From contig JAISPO010000133.1 of NCBI GenBank assembly GCA_031274855.1, forward strand, positions 1 through 6,919: DNA of 6,919 nucleotides. The letters run 5' to 3'. Every line of letters starts with the position of its first letter. The stretch's first letter is position 1. Of this stretch, positions 1 to 6,802 are shown in pieces. A program made the translations under genes and the position numbers. A model generated the notes under the pieces. It was given only the letters and a program-made list of their open reading frames with translations. It had not been told where the DNA came from and ran no database searches. The DNA is from Zoogloeaceae bacterium. Its GTDB lineage: Bacteria > Pseudomonadota > Gammaproteobacteria > Burkholderiales > Rhodocyclaceae.

Positions 1-365
1 TTCATTTCGAGCGCGTAGCGGGCGGGTTGGGTGGCGCAGTGATTGTTCTCGGTTTGGGGCTGCATTTCTTCGATGTTGATAACGCGGCCCTTGCCGTCGA
101 TGAAGGCGACGGAGAGGGGCATCAGGGTATTTTTCATCCACATGCAGTGCTGGGCGTCGGCATCGAAAACGAACAACATGCCATGATGGGCCGGCATGGA
201 TTGGCGCTGCATCAGCCCGCGGATGCGGGTTTCTTGCGTGTAGGCGACTTCGGCTTCGATCCGGTACATGCCGGCAGTGAGTTCGATGCGGGGCAAGCCC
301 TGCGCGGCCGCTTGAAAAGCCAGTGACAGCAAGGCGGCGGGCAGCAGGGGGAATAGTTTTTTCAT
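1..365 (-). CDS. DUF192 family exported protein (3' end cut by window edge)
   Basis: The first 121 codons are visible and no stop is reached, so the C-terminus lies outside the window. Residues 1-22 look like a Sec signal peptide: MKK, a hydrophobic stretch (LFPLLPAALLSLAF), then an AAA-type cleavage site near residues 19-22. The mature part carries the DUF192 signature: RGLMQR at residues 49-54, HGMLFVFD at 61-68, CMWMKNTLMPLSVAFID at 74-90, and PARYALEM at 114-121. Whole DUF192 proteins usually end some 20-30 residues after this last motif. The biochemical role of the family is not established, and this member is probably periplasmic. The start overlaps the aceK stop as ATGA and has AGGAG seven bases upstream (373-377, inside aceK), so it is very likely co-transcribed and translationally coupled with aceK. 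Family assignment is firm; function is not known. Confidence 0.9.
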   Translation of the reverse strand, partial: MKKLFPLLPAALLSLAFQAAAQGLPRIELTAGMYRIEAEVAYTQETRIRGLMQRQSMPAHHGMLFVFDADAQHCMWMKNTLMPLSVAFIDGKGRVINIEEMQPQTENNHCATQPARYALEM

Positions 366-2161
366 GTTTTTTCTCCTGATGGAAGGGGTTCGGCAATATT
401 GTCCTTGCCGTAGGCGTTGCAGAAGCGGAATGATTCGGGGTAGGGGAAGAAATCCCGGATTTCGCCGCGCCGGATCGCTTCTTGTACGCCTTGCCAGAAG
501 TCGATATCGAGCAGATCGGCGTGATACTTCATGAAGGCTTGCCGAATCTTGGGCGAGGAAAGCAGGAAGGTGGCGAATTCTTCGGGGAAAATGTCGTTGC
601 GGCCCACCGAATACCACGGCTCGCTGGCCATTTCGGCTTCCGGCGTCGGCGGCGGCGGAATGCGGCGGAAGTTGCAGTCGGTCATCCATTCGATTTCGTC
701 ATAGTCGTAAAACACGATGCGCCCGAAGCGGGCAACGCCGAAGTTCTTCCAGAGCATGTCGCCGGGGAAGATGTTGGCAATGGCCAGTTGCCGGATGGCA
801 TCGCCGTATTCCTTGACGGCGGCGTCGATCAAATCGTCGCGGCCCGCCTTTTCCATGCGGTCGAGGTAGAGGTTGAGCGGCTCCATGCGCCGTTCGATAT
901 AGAGGTGCTTGATGATGAGATCGTCGCCGTCGATTTCCAGTTGCGAGGGTACTTGGCGCTGTAATTCTTCGATCAGTTCAGGCGACAGGCGCGATCGCGG
1001 CAGCGCCGCATAGGAGAATTCCAGCGTGTCGGCCATGCGTCCAACGCGGTCGACCTGCTTGACCAGTTGGTACTTGCGCTTGACGGTGGCATGATCGACT
1101 TCCTTGGTCGGCCCGAACACATCCTTGATGACCTTGAACACATAGGGGAACGAGGGCAGGGTGAACACCATCATCACCATGCCGCGAATGCCAGGCGCGA
1201 CGACGAACTGATCTTCGGAATGATGCAGGTGGTAAAAGAGATCGCGGAAAAATATGGTCTTGCCCTGCTTGCCCAGCCCCAGCATGGTGTAAAGCTCCGA
1301 GCGCGGCTTGCCCGGCATCAGCGAATAGAGAAACTGGACATAGGCCGATGGCACTTCCATATCAACCATGAAGTAGGCGCGGGAAAGCGAGAACAGTACC
1401 GCGATGCGGTGCGGATCCATCAGAATGGCATCGACATACAGCTCGCCTGCCGAGTTTTGCAGCACCGGCACGGTAAACGGAAACTCGTCAGTGCCATTGA
1501 CCACTTTGCCGATCACATAGGCGGCCTTGTTGCGATAGAAGGCGGAATTGAGTACCTGTATTTGCAGGTTGGGCTTGGCTTCGGCGTCGCGCGGGATTTG
1601 CCGGCTTGCCGCGCGCAATAGTAATTCAATGTCACGATCAAGGTTTTTGAAGGGGCGGCGCCAGCCGTAATCTAAAAAGAGCTTGCGTAGCACTTCGCGG
1701 AAATTGTCACCCTCCGGGTAATAACAGCGGTAGGCCGGTGGATTGGATTCGATGTATTCGGTCGATACCGCGGGCCGGAAGAAAATGAAATCGTTGTGGA
1801 AATAAGTGCGATGCTGCACGCGGCAAAACACTGAATTGAAGAAGGTCTCGGCCAGTTCCGGCTGCTTGTGTTCCGTCAGCAGGCCGATGTAGTAGAGCTT
1901 GGCGCGCCGCCATACCCCGTCTTCAATGCCGCCCACCAGAAATTCGCGCTGTAATTGTTCAATCGCCTCCTGTACGCGGGCATCGTAGAAAGCGATGCGG
2001 TCGCGCACGGCGGCCGCGCCGCCGCGCCAATCGGCGGTCTCGAAGCGTTGCTTGGCGCTGGCCGAACAGGCCCGGAACAGGCTGTAATGCCGGTTGAAGC
2101 CGTCGATCATGACTTGGGCAATGCGCCGCGAGGCGGTTTCGCTGGATTCAATGGAACTCAT
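362..2161 (-). CDS. aceK: Isocitrate dehydrogenase kinase/phosphatase
   Basis: This bifunctional cytoplasmic enzyme phosphorylates and dephosphorylates isocitrate dehydrogenase, switching flux between the TCA cycle and the glyoxylate bypass. At 599 aa it is slightly longer than E. coli AceK (578 aa). Recognisable blocks are FFNSV..R (107-114), FYRNKAAYVIGK (208-219), the ATP-loop APGIRGM (322-328), VFKVIKD with the likely ATP-contacting Lys343, DRVGRMADTLEF (371-382), where Asp378 matches the E. coli residue needed for phosphatase activity, and IFPGDMLWKNFG (464-475) with catalytic Asp468 and Asn473. FYDYDEI (484-490) carries the metal-binding Asp486 and Asp488, and ASEPWYS follows at 512-518. 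No key residue is missing. The C-terminus ends in a divergent tail, AEPLPSGEKT. The ATG at 2161 gives the family N-terminus, but its Shine-Dalgarno is weak (AGAAAG). Its substrate gene icd is directly divergent; aceA and aceB are not in the window. Confidence 0.97.
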   Translation of the reverse strand: MSSIESSETASRRIAQVMIDGFNRHYSLFRACSASAKQRFETADWRGGAAAVRDRIAFYDARVQEAIEQLQREFLVGGIEDGVWRRAKLYYIGLLTEHKQPELAETFFNSVFCRVQHRTYFHNDFIFFRPAVSTEYIESNPPAYRCYYPEGDNFREVLRKLFLDYGWRRPFKNLDRDIELLLRAASRQIPRDAEAKPNLQIQVLNSAFYRNKAAYVIGKVVNGTDEFPFTVPVLQNSAGELYVDAILMDPHRIAVLFSLSRAYFMVDMEVPSAYVQFLYSLMPGKPRSELYTMLGLGKQGKTIFFRDLFYHLHHSEDQFVVAPGIRGMVMMVFTLPSFPYVFKVIKDVFGPTKEVDHATVKRKYQLVKQVDRVGRMADTLEFSYAALPRSRLSPELIEELQRQVPSQLEIDGDDLIIKHLYIERRMEPLNLYLDRMEKAGRDDLIDAAVKEYGDAIRQLAIANIFPGDMLWKNFGVARFGRIVFYDYDEIEWMTDCNFRRIPPPPTPEAEMASEPWYSVGRNDIFPEEFATFLLSSPKIRQAFMKYHADLLDIDFWQGVQEAIRRGEIRDFFPYPESFRFCNAYGKDNIAEPLPSGEKT

Positions 2162-2172
2162 GGCAACACTTT

Positions 2173-2202
2173 CTGGCAGTATGGGCTGGCTTGCGCGATA
2201 AT
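2173..2202 (+). promoter_or_regulatory. Candidate sigma70 promoter for icd
   Basis: A -35 CTGGCA (2173-2178, four of six consensus positions) is followed after 18 bases by a -10 GATAAT (2197-2202, five of six). The start site would fall near 2209, giving a leader of about 40 nt. It shares the ATAATA core with the aceK -10 on the opposite strand, so polymerase probably cannot occupy both promoters at once. The call is by eye. Confidence 0.4.
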
Positions 2203-2226
2203 ATTTCGTTAATCATCCATCAACAA
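2198..2226 (-). promoter_or_regulatory. Candidate sigma70 promoter for aceK
   Basis: On the minus strand a -35 TTGTTG (2226 to 2221) is separated by exactly 17 bases from a -10 TATTAT (2203 to 2198, five of six consensus positions). Transcription would begin near 2191, giving a leader of about 30 nt before the aceK ATG at 2161. The -35 is only half consensus. The -10 lies on the same base pairs as the proposed icd -10 on the other strand. This was assigned by eye from spacing and similarity only. Confidence 0.4.
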
Positions 2227-2231
2227 CACCT

Positions 2232-2246
2232 AAAGGAGCTGGAGAG
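2232..2246 (+). promoter_or_regulatory. Ribosome binding region deciding the icd start
   Basis: AAAGGAG (2232-2238) and a second GGAGAG (2241-2246) precede the ATG at 2251. The second lies four bases from the ATG and the first twelve, so either or both may act. This purine-rich stretch supports the ATG at 2251 over the in-frame TTG at 2191, which would add 20 residues not found at the family N-terminus. Confidence 0.75.
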
Positions 2247-2250
2247 CGCC

Positions 2251-3492
<1,242 letters not shown>

Positions 3493-3495
3493 CAA

Positions 3496-3596
3496 CAGGA
3501 TTCAGGTTTCAGGGTACAGGTTTCAGTAGATAATGTGGGGGCGCGCAGCGCCCCCATTTCAAAAACTGGATCCTGTAACCTGGACCCTGCACCCTG
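3496..3596. repeat. Symmetric heptad-repeat element (CAGGNTN arms around a hairpin)
   Basis: Left arm 3496-3526 is four perfect 7-base units plus CAG: CAGGATT, CAGGTTT, CAGGGTA, CAGGTTT. Right arm 3566-3596 is CTG plus four units which, on the opposite strand, read CAGGATC, CAGGTTA, CAGGGTC, CAGGGTG. All eight units fit CAGGNTN. Each arm is 31 bases, each spacer 10 bases, and the central palindrome (3537-3555) is 19 bases, so the whole is exactly symmetric about position 3546. The arms are complementary at 24 of 31 positions, plus two G-U pairs in RNA, so a transcript could fold as one long hairpin. No coding role is seen. It resembles a small intergenic repeat or miniature element, but its identity and copy number are unknown. 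Confidence 0.8.
3537..3555 (+). terminator. GC-rich hairpin downstream of icd
   Basis: This is a perfect 8-bp stem GGGGGCGC / GCGCCCCC with a three-base loop GCA, extendable by one T-A pair at 3536/3556. It is followed by ATTTC rather than a clean T-tract, so termination would be weak. It forms the centre of the heptad-repeat element and may be part of that element rather than a dedicated terminator. It could also protect the icd mRNA 3' end. Confidence 0.45.
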
Positions 3597-3604
3597 TAGC
3601 GAAA

Positions 3605-3638
3605 AAAAAGCCTGCCGGATTGCTCCGGCAGGCTTTTT
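3605..3638. terminator. Bidirectional Rho-independent terminator for icd and csp
   Basis: A perfect 10-bp stem GCCTGCCGGA / TCCGGCAGGC (3610-3619 and 3624-3633) with a four-base loop is flanked by A8 on the left (3602-3609) and T5 on the right (3634-3638). Read leftwards, the cold-shock transcript meets the stem 22 bases after its stop and then eight U residues, which makes a strong terminator. Read rightwards, icd transcripts end in five U residues. The five inner A-T pairs can extend the stem to 15 bp. Confidence 0.92.
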
Positions 3639-3655
3639 AGCATTCTGGGGGCCGG

Positions 3656-3859
3656 TTAGGCCTTTTGAATGTTCGATGCCTGCTTGCCCTTGGGGCCTTG
3701 CACCACATCAAAGGAAACTTTCTCGCCTTCCTTCAGGGTCTTGAACCCGGCCATGGTTATTGCCGAGAAATGGGCGAATAAATCTTCGCTGCCATCATCG
3801 GGGGTAATAAAGCCGTAACCCTTGGAGTCGTTGAACCACTTGACAGTACCTGTTGCCAT
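3656..3859 (-). CDS. Cold-shock domain protein (CspA/CspD family)
   Basis: This 67-aa single cold-shock domain protein is a cytoplasmic single-stranded nucleic acid binder and RNA chaperone family member. RNP1 is KGYGFI (residues 13-18) and RNP2 is DLFAHFS (26-32), with the aromatic residues Trp8, Phe9, Tyr15, Phe17, Phe28 and Phe31 in place. The ending VQGPKGKQASNIQKA resembles CspD and betaproteobacterial Csp proteins more than E. coli CspA, whereas ITPDDGS is CspA-like, so no symbol is given. Its position divergent from clpS-clpA matches E. coli cspD. The ATG at 3859 gives the normal family N-terminus MATGTVKWF and has GGAAGAGG (3863-3870) just upstream. The reading frame stays open far upstream, but that part is leader, not protein. 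It has its own promoter, a long leader and a strong terminator. Confidence 0.95.
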   Translation of the reverse strand: MATGTVKWFNDSKGYGFITPDDGSEDLFAHFSAITMAGFKTLKEGEKVSFDVVQGPKGKQASNIQKA

Positions 3860-4017
3860 AAACCTCTTCCTAATAAGACAAAAAAACACACCGGCAAAAC
3901 TACAGCCGGAACATGTTTGCGTTGCAAAGTCTCTACAGCCAGGGAAGCCAAGCAGCGGATCAGCGTACTGAAGGACAGCGGGGCGGTTCCTGAAACATGA
4001 GGCTCGAACCAAACACA
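3860..4017 (-). promoter_or_regulatory. Long 5' untranslated leader of the cold-shock gene
   Basis: From the predicted start site (about 4017) to the ATG there are roughly 158 nt with no credible coding. The E. coli cspA leader is about 159 nt and acts as an RNA thermosensor, so a similar role is inferred from length. Small structures near the ribosome binding site include a 5-bp stem TTTGC/GCAAA with a three-base loop (3916-3928) and CCGGC/GCCGG with a nine-base loop (3891-3909). The 8-mer CTACAGCC occurs twice on the plus strand (3900-3907, 3933-3940). GGAAC (3908-3912) could pair with GTTCC (3986-3990) to close a larger domain. The Shine-Dalgarno is GGAAGAGG (3863-3870). I saw no E. coli-style cold box. 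Confidence 0.5.
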
Positions 4018-4023
4018 ACGCGC

Positions 4024-4052
4024 CTTTTACGCATTAATTGGCATATCGTCAA
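4024..4052 (-). promoter_or_regulatory. Candidate sigma70 promoter for the cold-shock gene
   Basis: On the minus strand a -35 TTGACG (4052 to 4047, five of six consensus positions) is separated by exactly 17 bases from a -10 TAAAAG (4029 to 4024, four of six). The start site would be near 4017. The near-consensus -35, ideal spacer and leader length typical of cspA genes support the call. Confidence 0.55.
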
Positions 4053-4061
4053 GTATCTTTT

Positions 4062-4078
4062 TTGCTGCACAACAGCAA
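4062..4078. repeat. Small inverted repeat between the csp and clpS promoter regions
   Basis: TTGCTG and CAGCAA form a perfect 6-bp inverted repeat with a five-base centre. It lies about ten bases upstream of the csp -35 and roughly 100 bp upstream of clpS. A run of T lies on its left on the plus strand, so it is not a terminator for either gene. It could be an operator or be accidental. Confidence 0.3.
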
Positions 4079-4099
4079 TCCTGACGCCAATTCCGGCGG

Positions 4100-4146
4100 A
4101 ATATCGGCCTTTAATCCCCTGAAATCCTTGTTCCAGAGCCGATATT
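4100..4146. repeat. Perfect 9-bp inverted repeat upstream of clpS
   Basis: AATATCGGC (4100-4108) and GCCGATATT (4138-4146) are exact reverse complements separated by 29 bases. The left arm overlaps a smaller hairpin ATTCC/GGAAT (4090-4102), so the two could not form together in RNA. If transcription starts upstream, this is a 5'-UTR stem. If it starts close to clpS, it is a two-site operator whose right arm abuts the -35. The bases alone do not decide between these. Confidence 0.5.
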
Positions 4147-4171
4147 GAAGCCCTGAAAATGGAATTAAAAT
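4145..4171 (+). promoter_or_regulatory. Weak candidate promoter just upstream of clpS
   Basis: A -35-like TTGAAG (4145-4150, four of six consensus positions) and a -10-like TAAAAT (4166-4171, five of six) are separated by 15 bases, shorter than ideal. Transcription would then start at or next to the clpS ATG (4178), giving a leaderless message. The stretch is AT-rich and could match by chance. No better promoter for clpS was found between 4053 and 4177. Confidence 0.22.
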
Positions 4172-4177
4172 TAAATT

Positions 4178-4495
4178 ATGGCAACCCCGAAAACGTCGTA
4201 TGGAGACAACACTGTACTTGAGCCGCAGCAGGCGCAGGTCAAACCGCCGCCGCTTTACAAAGTGCTGCTGCTCAATGACGACTTCACGCCGATGGATTTC
4301 GTGGTGGTGGTGTTGCAACAGTTTTTCAACATGAATCTGGAACAGGCGACCGTGGTTATGCTCAAGGTGCATCGTGAAGGCAAAGGGATTTGCGGGGTGT
4401 TTCCCCGCGATGTCGCAGCGACCAAGGTTGAACAGGTCACTGCGTTTGCGCGCCGGCATCAGCATCCGCTGGCGTGCGTAATGGAGGAAAACTAA
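4178..4495 (+). CDS. clpS: ATP-dependent Clp protease adaptor ClpS
   Basis: ClpS is the bacterial N-recognin. It binds proteins with N-terminal Leu, Phe, Tyr or Trp and delivers them to the ClpA N-domain for degradation by ClpAP. At 105 aa it is one residue shorter than E. coli ClpS. A flexible N-terminal tail (1-22) is followed by the folded core from PPPLYKVLLLNDDFTPM (23-39). Pocket residues are Asn33, Asp34, Asp35, gatekeeper Met39 and His65 in MLKVHREGKGICGVF (61-75); Lys83 lies in the ClpA-facing ATKVEQV. The start agrees with the family, but the Shine-Dalgarno is poor: the only purine stretch, GGA (4161-4163), lies too far away in a very AT-rich run. clpA starts immediately after its TAA, so the two form an operon. 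Confidence 0.97.
   Translation: MATPKTSYGDNTVLEPQQAQVKPPPLYKVLLLNDDFTPMDFVVVVLQQFFNMNLEQATVVMLKVHREGKGICGVFPRDVAATKVEQVTAFARRHQHPLACVMEEN
4483..4487 (+). promoter_or_regulatory. clpA ribosome binding site inside the clpS 3' end
   Basis: GGAGG lies within the last clpS codons, eight bases before the clpA ATG at 4496. The clpS TAA (4493-4495) abuts that ATG with no gap, so terminating ribosomes can reinitiate directly. This fixes the clpA start. Confidence 0.8.
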
Positions 4496-6802
4496 ATGAT
4501 CGCGCAGGAACTGGAAGTTAGTCTCCACATGGCTTTTGTCGAAGCACGGCAGAAGCGGCACGAGTTCATTACTGTCGAGCATCTGCTGTTGACGCTGCTC
4601 AACAATCCTTCCGCCGACGAGGTGCTGCGCGCCTGCGCAGCCAACATCGACGAGCTGCGCCGCGAATTGATGGCTTTCATCGACACTCACACCCCAACAG
4701 TCGCGGGCAATGAGGCCGTCGAAACCCAGCCGACGCTCGGTTTTCAGCGCGTGATCCAGCGGGCCATTTTGCATGTTCAGTCGTCGGGGAAAAAGGAAGT
4801 CACCGGCGCGAATGTGCTGGTCGCCATTTTCGGCGAGAAGGATTCACACGCGGTGTTCTACTTGCAAAAGCAGAGCATCACGCGGCTGGATGTGGTGAAT
4901 TTCATTTCCCACGGCATTACCAAGCGCCCCCAACCGGCGCGCAAAAATGAGGAAACCACTGAGCCGGAAGCCGACAATCAGCAGCAGGGCAACCCGCTCG
5001 AAAGTTTCACCCAAAATCTCAATCAGGCGGCTTCAGCCGGAAAGATCGACCCGCTGATCGGACGCGAAAAAGAACTGGAGCGCGTGATTCAGACCCTTTG
5101 CCGCCGGCGCAAAAATAATCCGCTGCTGGTTGGCGAAGCCGGTGTCGGAAAGACAGCCATTGCCGAGGGGCTGGCGCAGCGCATTGTCGAAGGCCATGTG
5201 CCCGACATTCTGCTCAAAGCGACTGTTTATGCCCTCGACATGGGCGCGCTGCTCGCCGGTACCAAGTACCGCGGCGATTTTGAGCAGCGGCTGAAAGGCG
5301 TGCTCAAGCACCTCGCCGGTAATCCTGACGCGATTTTGTTCATCGACGAAATCCACACCCTGATCGGCGCAGGCGCGGCTTCGGGCGGCACGCTCGACGC
5401 TTCCAACCTGCTCAAGCCGGTGCTGGCGTCGGGGGCGCTCAAGTGCATCGGCGCGACAACCTATAACGAGTTTCGCGGCGTGTTCGAGAAAGATCACGCG
5501 CTGTCGCGGCGCTTCCAGAAAATCGACGTTACCGAGCCTTCGGTCGACGAAACCGTCTCCATCCTGCGCGGTCTCAAGAGCCGCTTCGAGAAACATCACG
5601 GCGTTAAATATTCCGTGGCGGCGATTACCAACGCCGTCGAGCTTTCCGCCAAATACATCACCGACCGCCACCTGCCGGACAAGGCCATCGACGTCATTGA
5701 TGAAGCGGGCGCGGCCCAGCGCATTCTGCCCAAATCGAAGCAGAAGAAAATGATCGGCAAGCAGGAGATTGGGGAGATCGTCGCCAAAATCGCCCGCATC
5801 CCGCCGCAGCACGTTTCGGCGGACGACCGCTCGGCGCTGCGCAATCTGGAACGCGATCTGAAAACCGTCGTCTTCGGTCAAGACCCCGCGATTGGGGCGC
5901 TGGCGAAAGCCATCAAAATGTCGCGCTCCGGCCTCGGCAATCCGCAGAAGCCGATCGGCTGCTTCCTGTTCTCCGGCCCCACCGGCGTCGGCAAGACCGA
6001 AGTGGCGCGTCAGCTTGCCTACTGCATGGGCATCGACTTGATCCGCTTCGACATGTCGGAATATCAGGAGCGCCATACCGTTTCGCGGCTGATCGGCGCG
6101 CCGCCCGGCTATGTGGGCTTCGACGCGGGCGGCCAGTTGACCGAGGCCGTCACCAAGAAACCCCACGCCGTGCTGCTGCTCGACGAAATCGAAAAAGCGC
6201 ATCCCGACATTTACAACATTCTGTTGCAGGTGATGGACCACGGCACGCTGACCGACAACAATGGCCGCAAGGCGGACTTCCGCAATGTCGTCATTGCCAT
6301 GACCACCAACGCCGGCGCCGAGGCGCTGCAAAAGGCGAGCATCGGCTTCACCACCAGCAAGGCCGCCGGTGACGAAATGGCGGACATCAAGCGCACTTTC
6401 ACGCCGGAGTTCCGCAACCGGCTTGATGCGATCATTTCCTTCCAGCCGCTCGACACCGAAATCATCCTGCGCGTGGTGGATAAATTCCTCATGCAGCTTG
6501 AAGGCCAGTTGCACGAGAAGAAGGTCGAGGTTGTCTTTACCGACGCCCTGCGCGCATGGCTGGCCGAGCATGGCTTCGACCCGCTGATGGGCGCGCGCCC
6601 GATGGCGCGTCTGATTCAGGATTCGATCCGTGCCGCGCTCGCCGACGAGCTGCTGTTTGGCCGCCTGCAACATGGCGGGCGCGTCACCGTCGACCTCAAT
6701 GACGAGGACACCAAGGAAAAAATCAAACTCGTCTTTGCTGACGACGCGCCGGAGGCCGCTGACACCGCCGAAGTGGCGGAGATTCAATCCTCACTCGGTT
6801 AA
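4496..6802 (+). CDS. clpA: ATP-dependent Clp protease ATP-binding subunit ClpA
   Basis: ClpA is a hexameric double-AAA+ unfoldase that feeds substrates into the ClpP peptidase. It is 768 aa (E. coli 758). The N-domain (about 1-143) starts MIAQELEVSLHMAF with the repeat EFITVEHLL, and an acidic linker (148-166) follows. AAA-1 has Walker A GEAGVGKT (213-220), pore loop KYRGDFE (257-263), Walker B LFIDEIH (281-287) and arginine finger region SRRF (337-340). AAA-2 has Walker A GPTGVGKT (494-501), pore loop GYVGF (538-542), Walker B LLLDEIE (560-566), Asn605 as sensor 1, FRNR (639-642) and sensor 2 GARPMAR (699-705). The ClpP-docking tripeptide is IGF (616-618), where E. coli ClpA has IGL. No residue needed for function is missing. 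It is co-transcribed with clpS; clpP is elsewhere. Its 3' end overlaps a convergent gene by 12 bp. Confidence 0.98.
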   Translation: MIAQELEVSLHMAFVEARQKRHEFITVEHLLLTLLNNPSADEVLRACAANIDELRRELMAFIDTHTPTVAGNEAVETQPTLGFQRVIQRAILHVQSSGKKEVTGANVLVAIFGEKDSHAVFYLQKQSITRLDVVNFISHGITKRPQPARKNEETTEPEADNQQQGNPLESFTQNLNQAASAGKIDPLIGREKELERVIQTLCRRRKNNPLLVGEAGVGKTAIAEGLAQRIVEGHVPDILLKATVYALDMGALLAGTKYRGDFEQRLKGVLKHLAGNPDAILFIDEIHTLIGAGAASGGTLDASNLLKPVLASGALKCIGATTYNEFRGVFEKDHALSRRFQKIDVTEPSVDETVSILRGLKSRFEKHHGVKYSVAAITNAVELSAKYITDRHLPDKAIDVIDEAGAAQRILPKSKQKKMIGKQEIGEIVAKIARIPPQHVSADDRSALRNLERDLKTVVFGQDPAIGALAKAIKMSRSGLGNPQKPIGCFLFSGPTGVGKTEVARQLAYCMGIDLIRFDMSEYQERHTVSRLIGAPPGYVGFDAGGQLTEAVTKKPHAVLLLDEIEKAHPDIYNILLQVMDHGTLTDNNGRKADFRNVVIAMTTNAGAEALQKASIGFTTSKAAGDEMADIKRTFTPEFRNRLDAIISFQPLDTEIILRVVDKFLMQLEGQLHEKKVEVVFTDALRAWLAEHGFDPLMGARPMARLIQDSIRAALADELLFGRLQHGGRVTVDLNDEDTKEKIKLVFADDAPEAADTAEVAEIQSSLG

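Noticed and set aside
482..1621. Two plus-strand open frames (160 and 184 codons) inside aceK
   Set aside because: They lie opposite well-conserved AceK motifs, and their translations look like shadow peptides.
2175..2196. Possible sigma54 promoter (TGGC...TTGC) before icd
   Set aside because: The GG and GC doublets are not at the required ten-base spacing in any register tried.
2191..2250. Upstream TTG start for icd
   Set aside because: It would add 20 residues absent from the family, and the ribosome binding bases lie just before the ATG at 2251.
3496..3596. Heptad arms considered as a CRISPR array or insertion-sequence end
   Set aside because: The units are 7 bases with no spacers, there is no transposase or cas gene nearby, and no target-site duplication was seen beside the element.
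3535..3744. A 69-codon plus-strand open frame downstream of icd
   Set aside because: It runs through the palindrome, the heptad arm and the terminator and into the csp gene antisense; it has no ribosome binding site.
4001..4010. GGCTCGAACC resembling a tRNA T-arm
   Set aside because: No acceptor, D or anticodon stems surround it; it is a short chance palindrome in the csp leader.
3860..4018. N-terminal extension of the cold-shock protein to 120 residues using a TTG start
   Set aside because: The extra 53 residues match no cold-shock protein. The ATG at 3859 has a good Shine-Dalgarno, and the extension coincides with the predicted leader.
5033..6787. A 584-codon open frame antisense to clpA
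   Set aside because: It mirrors the conserved clpA frame. The peptide is low in recognisable motifs, and no ribosome binding site or promoter supports it.
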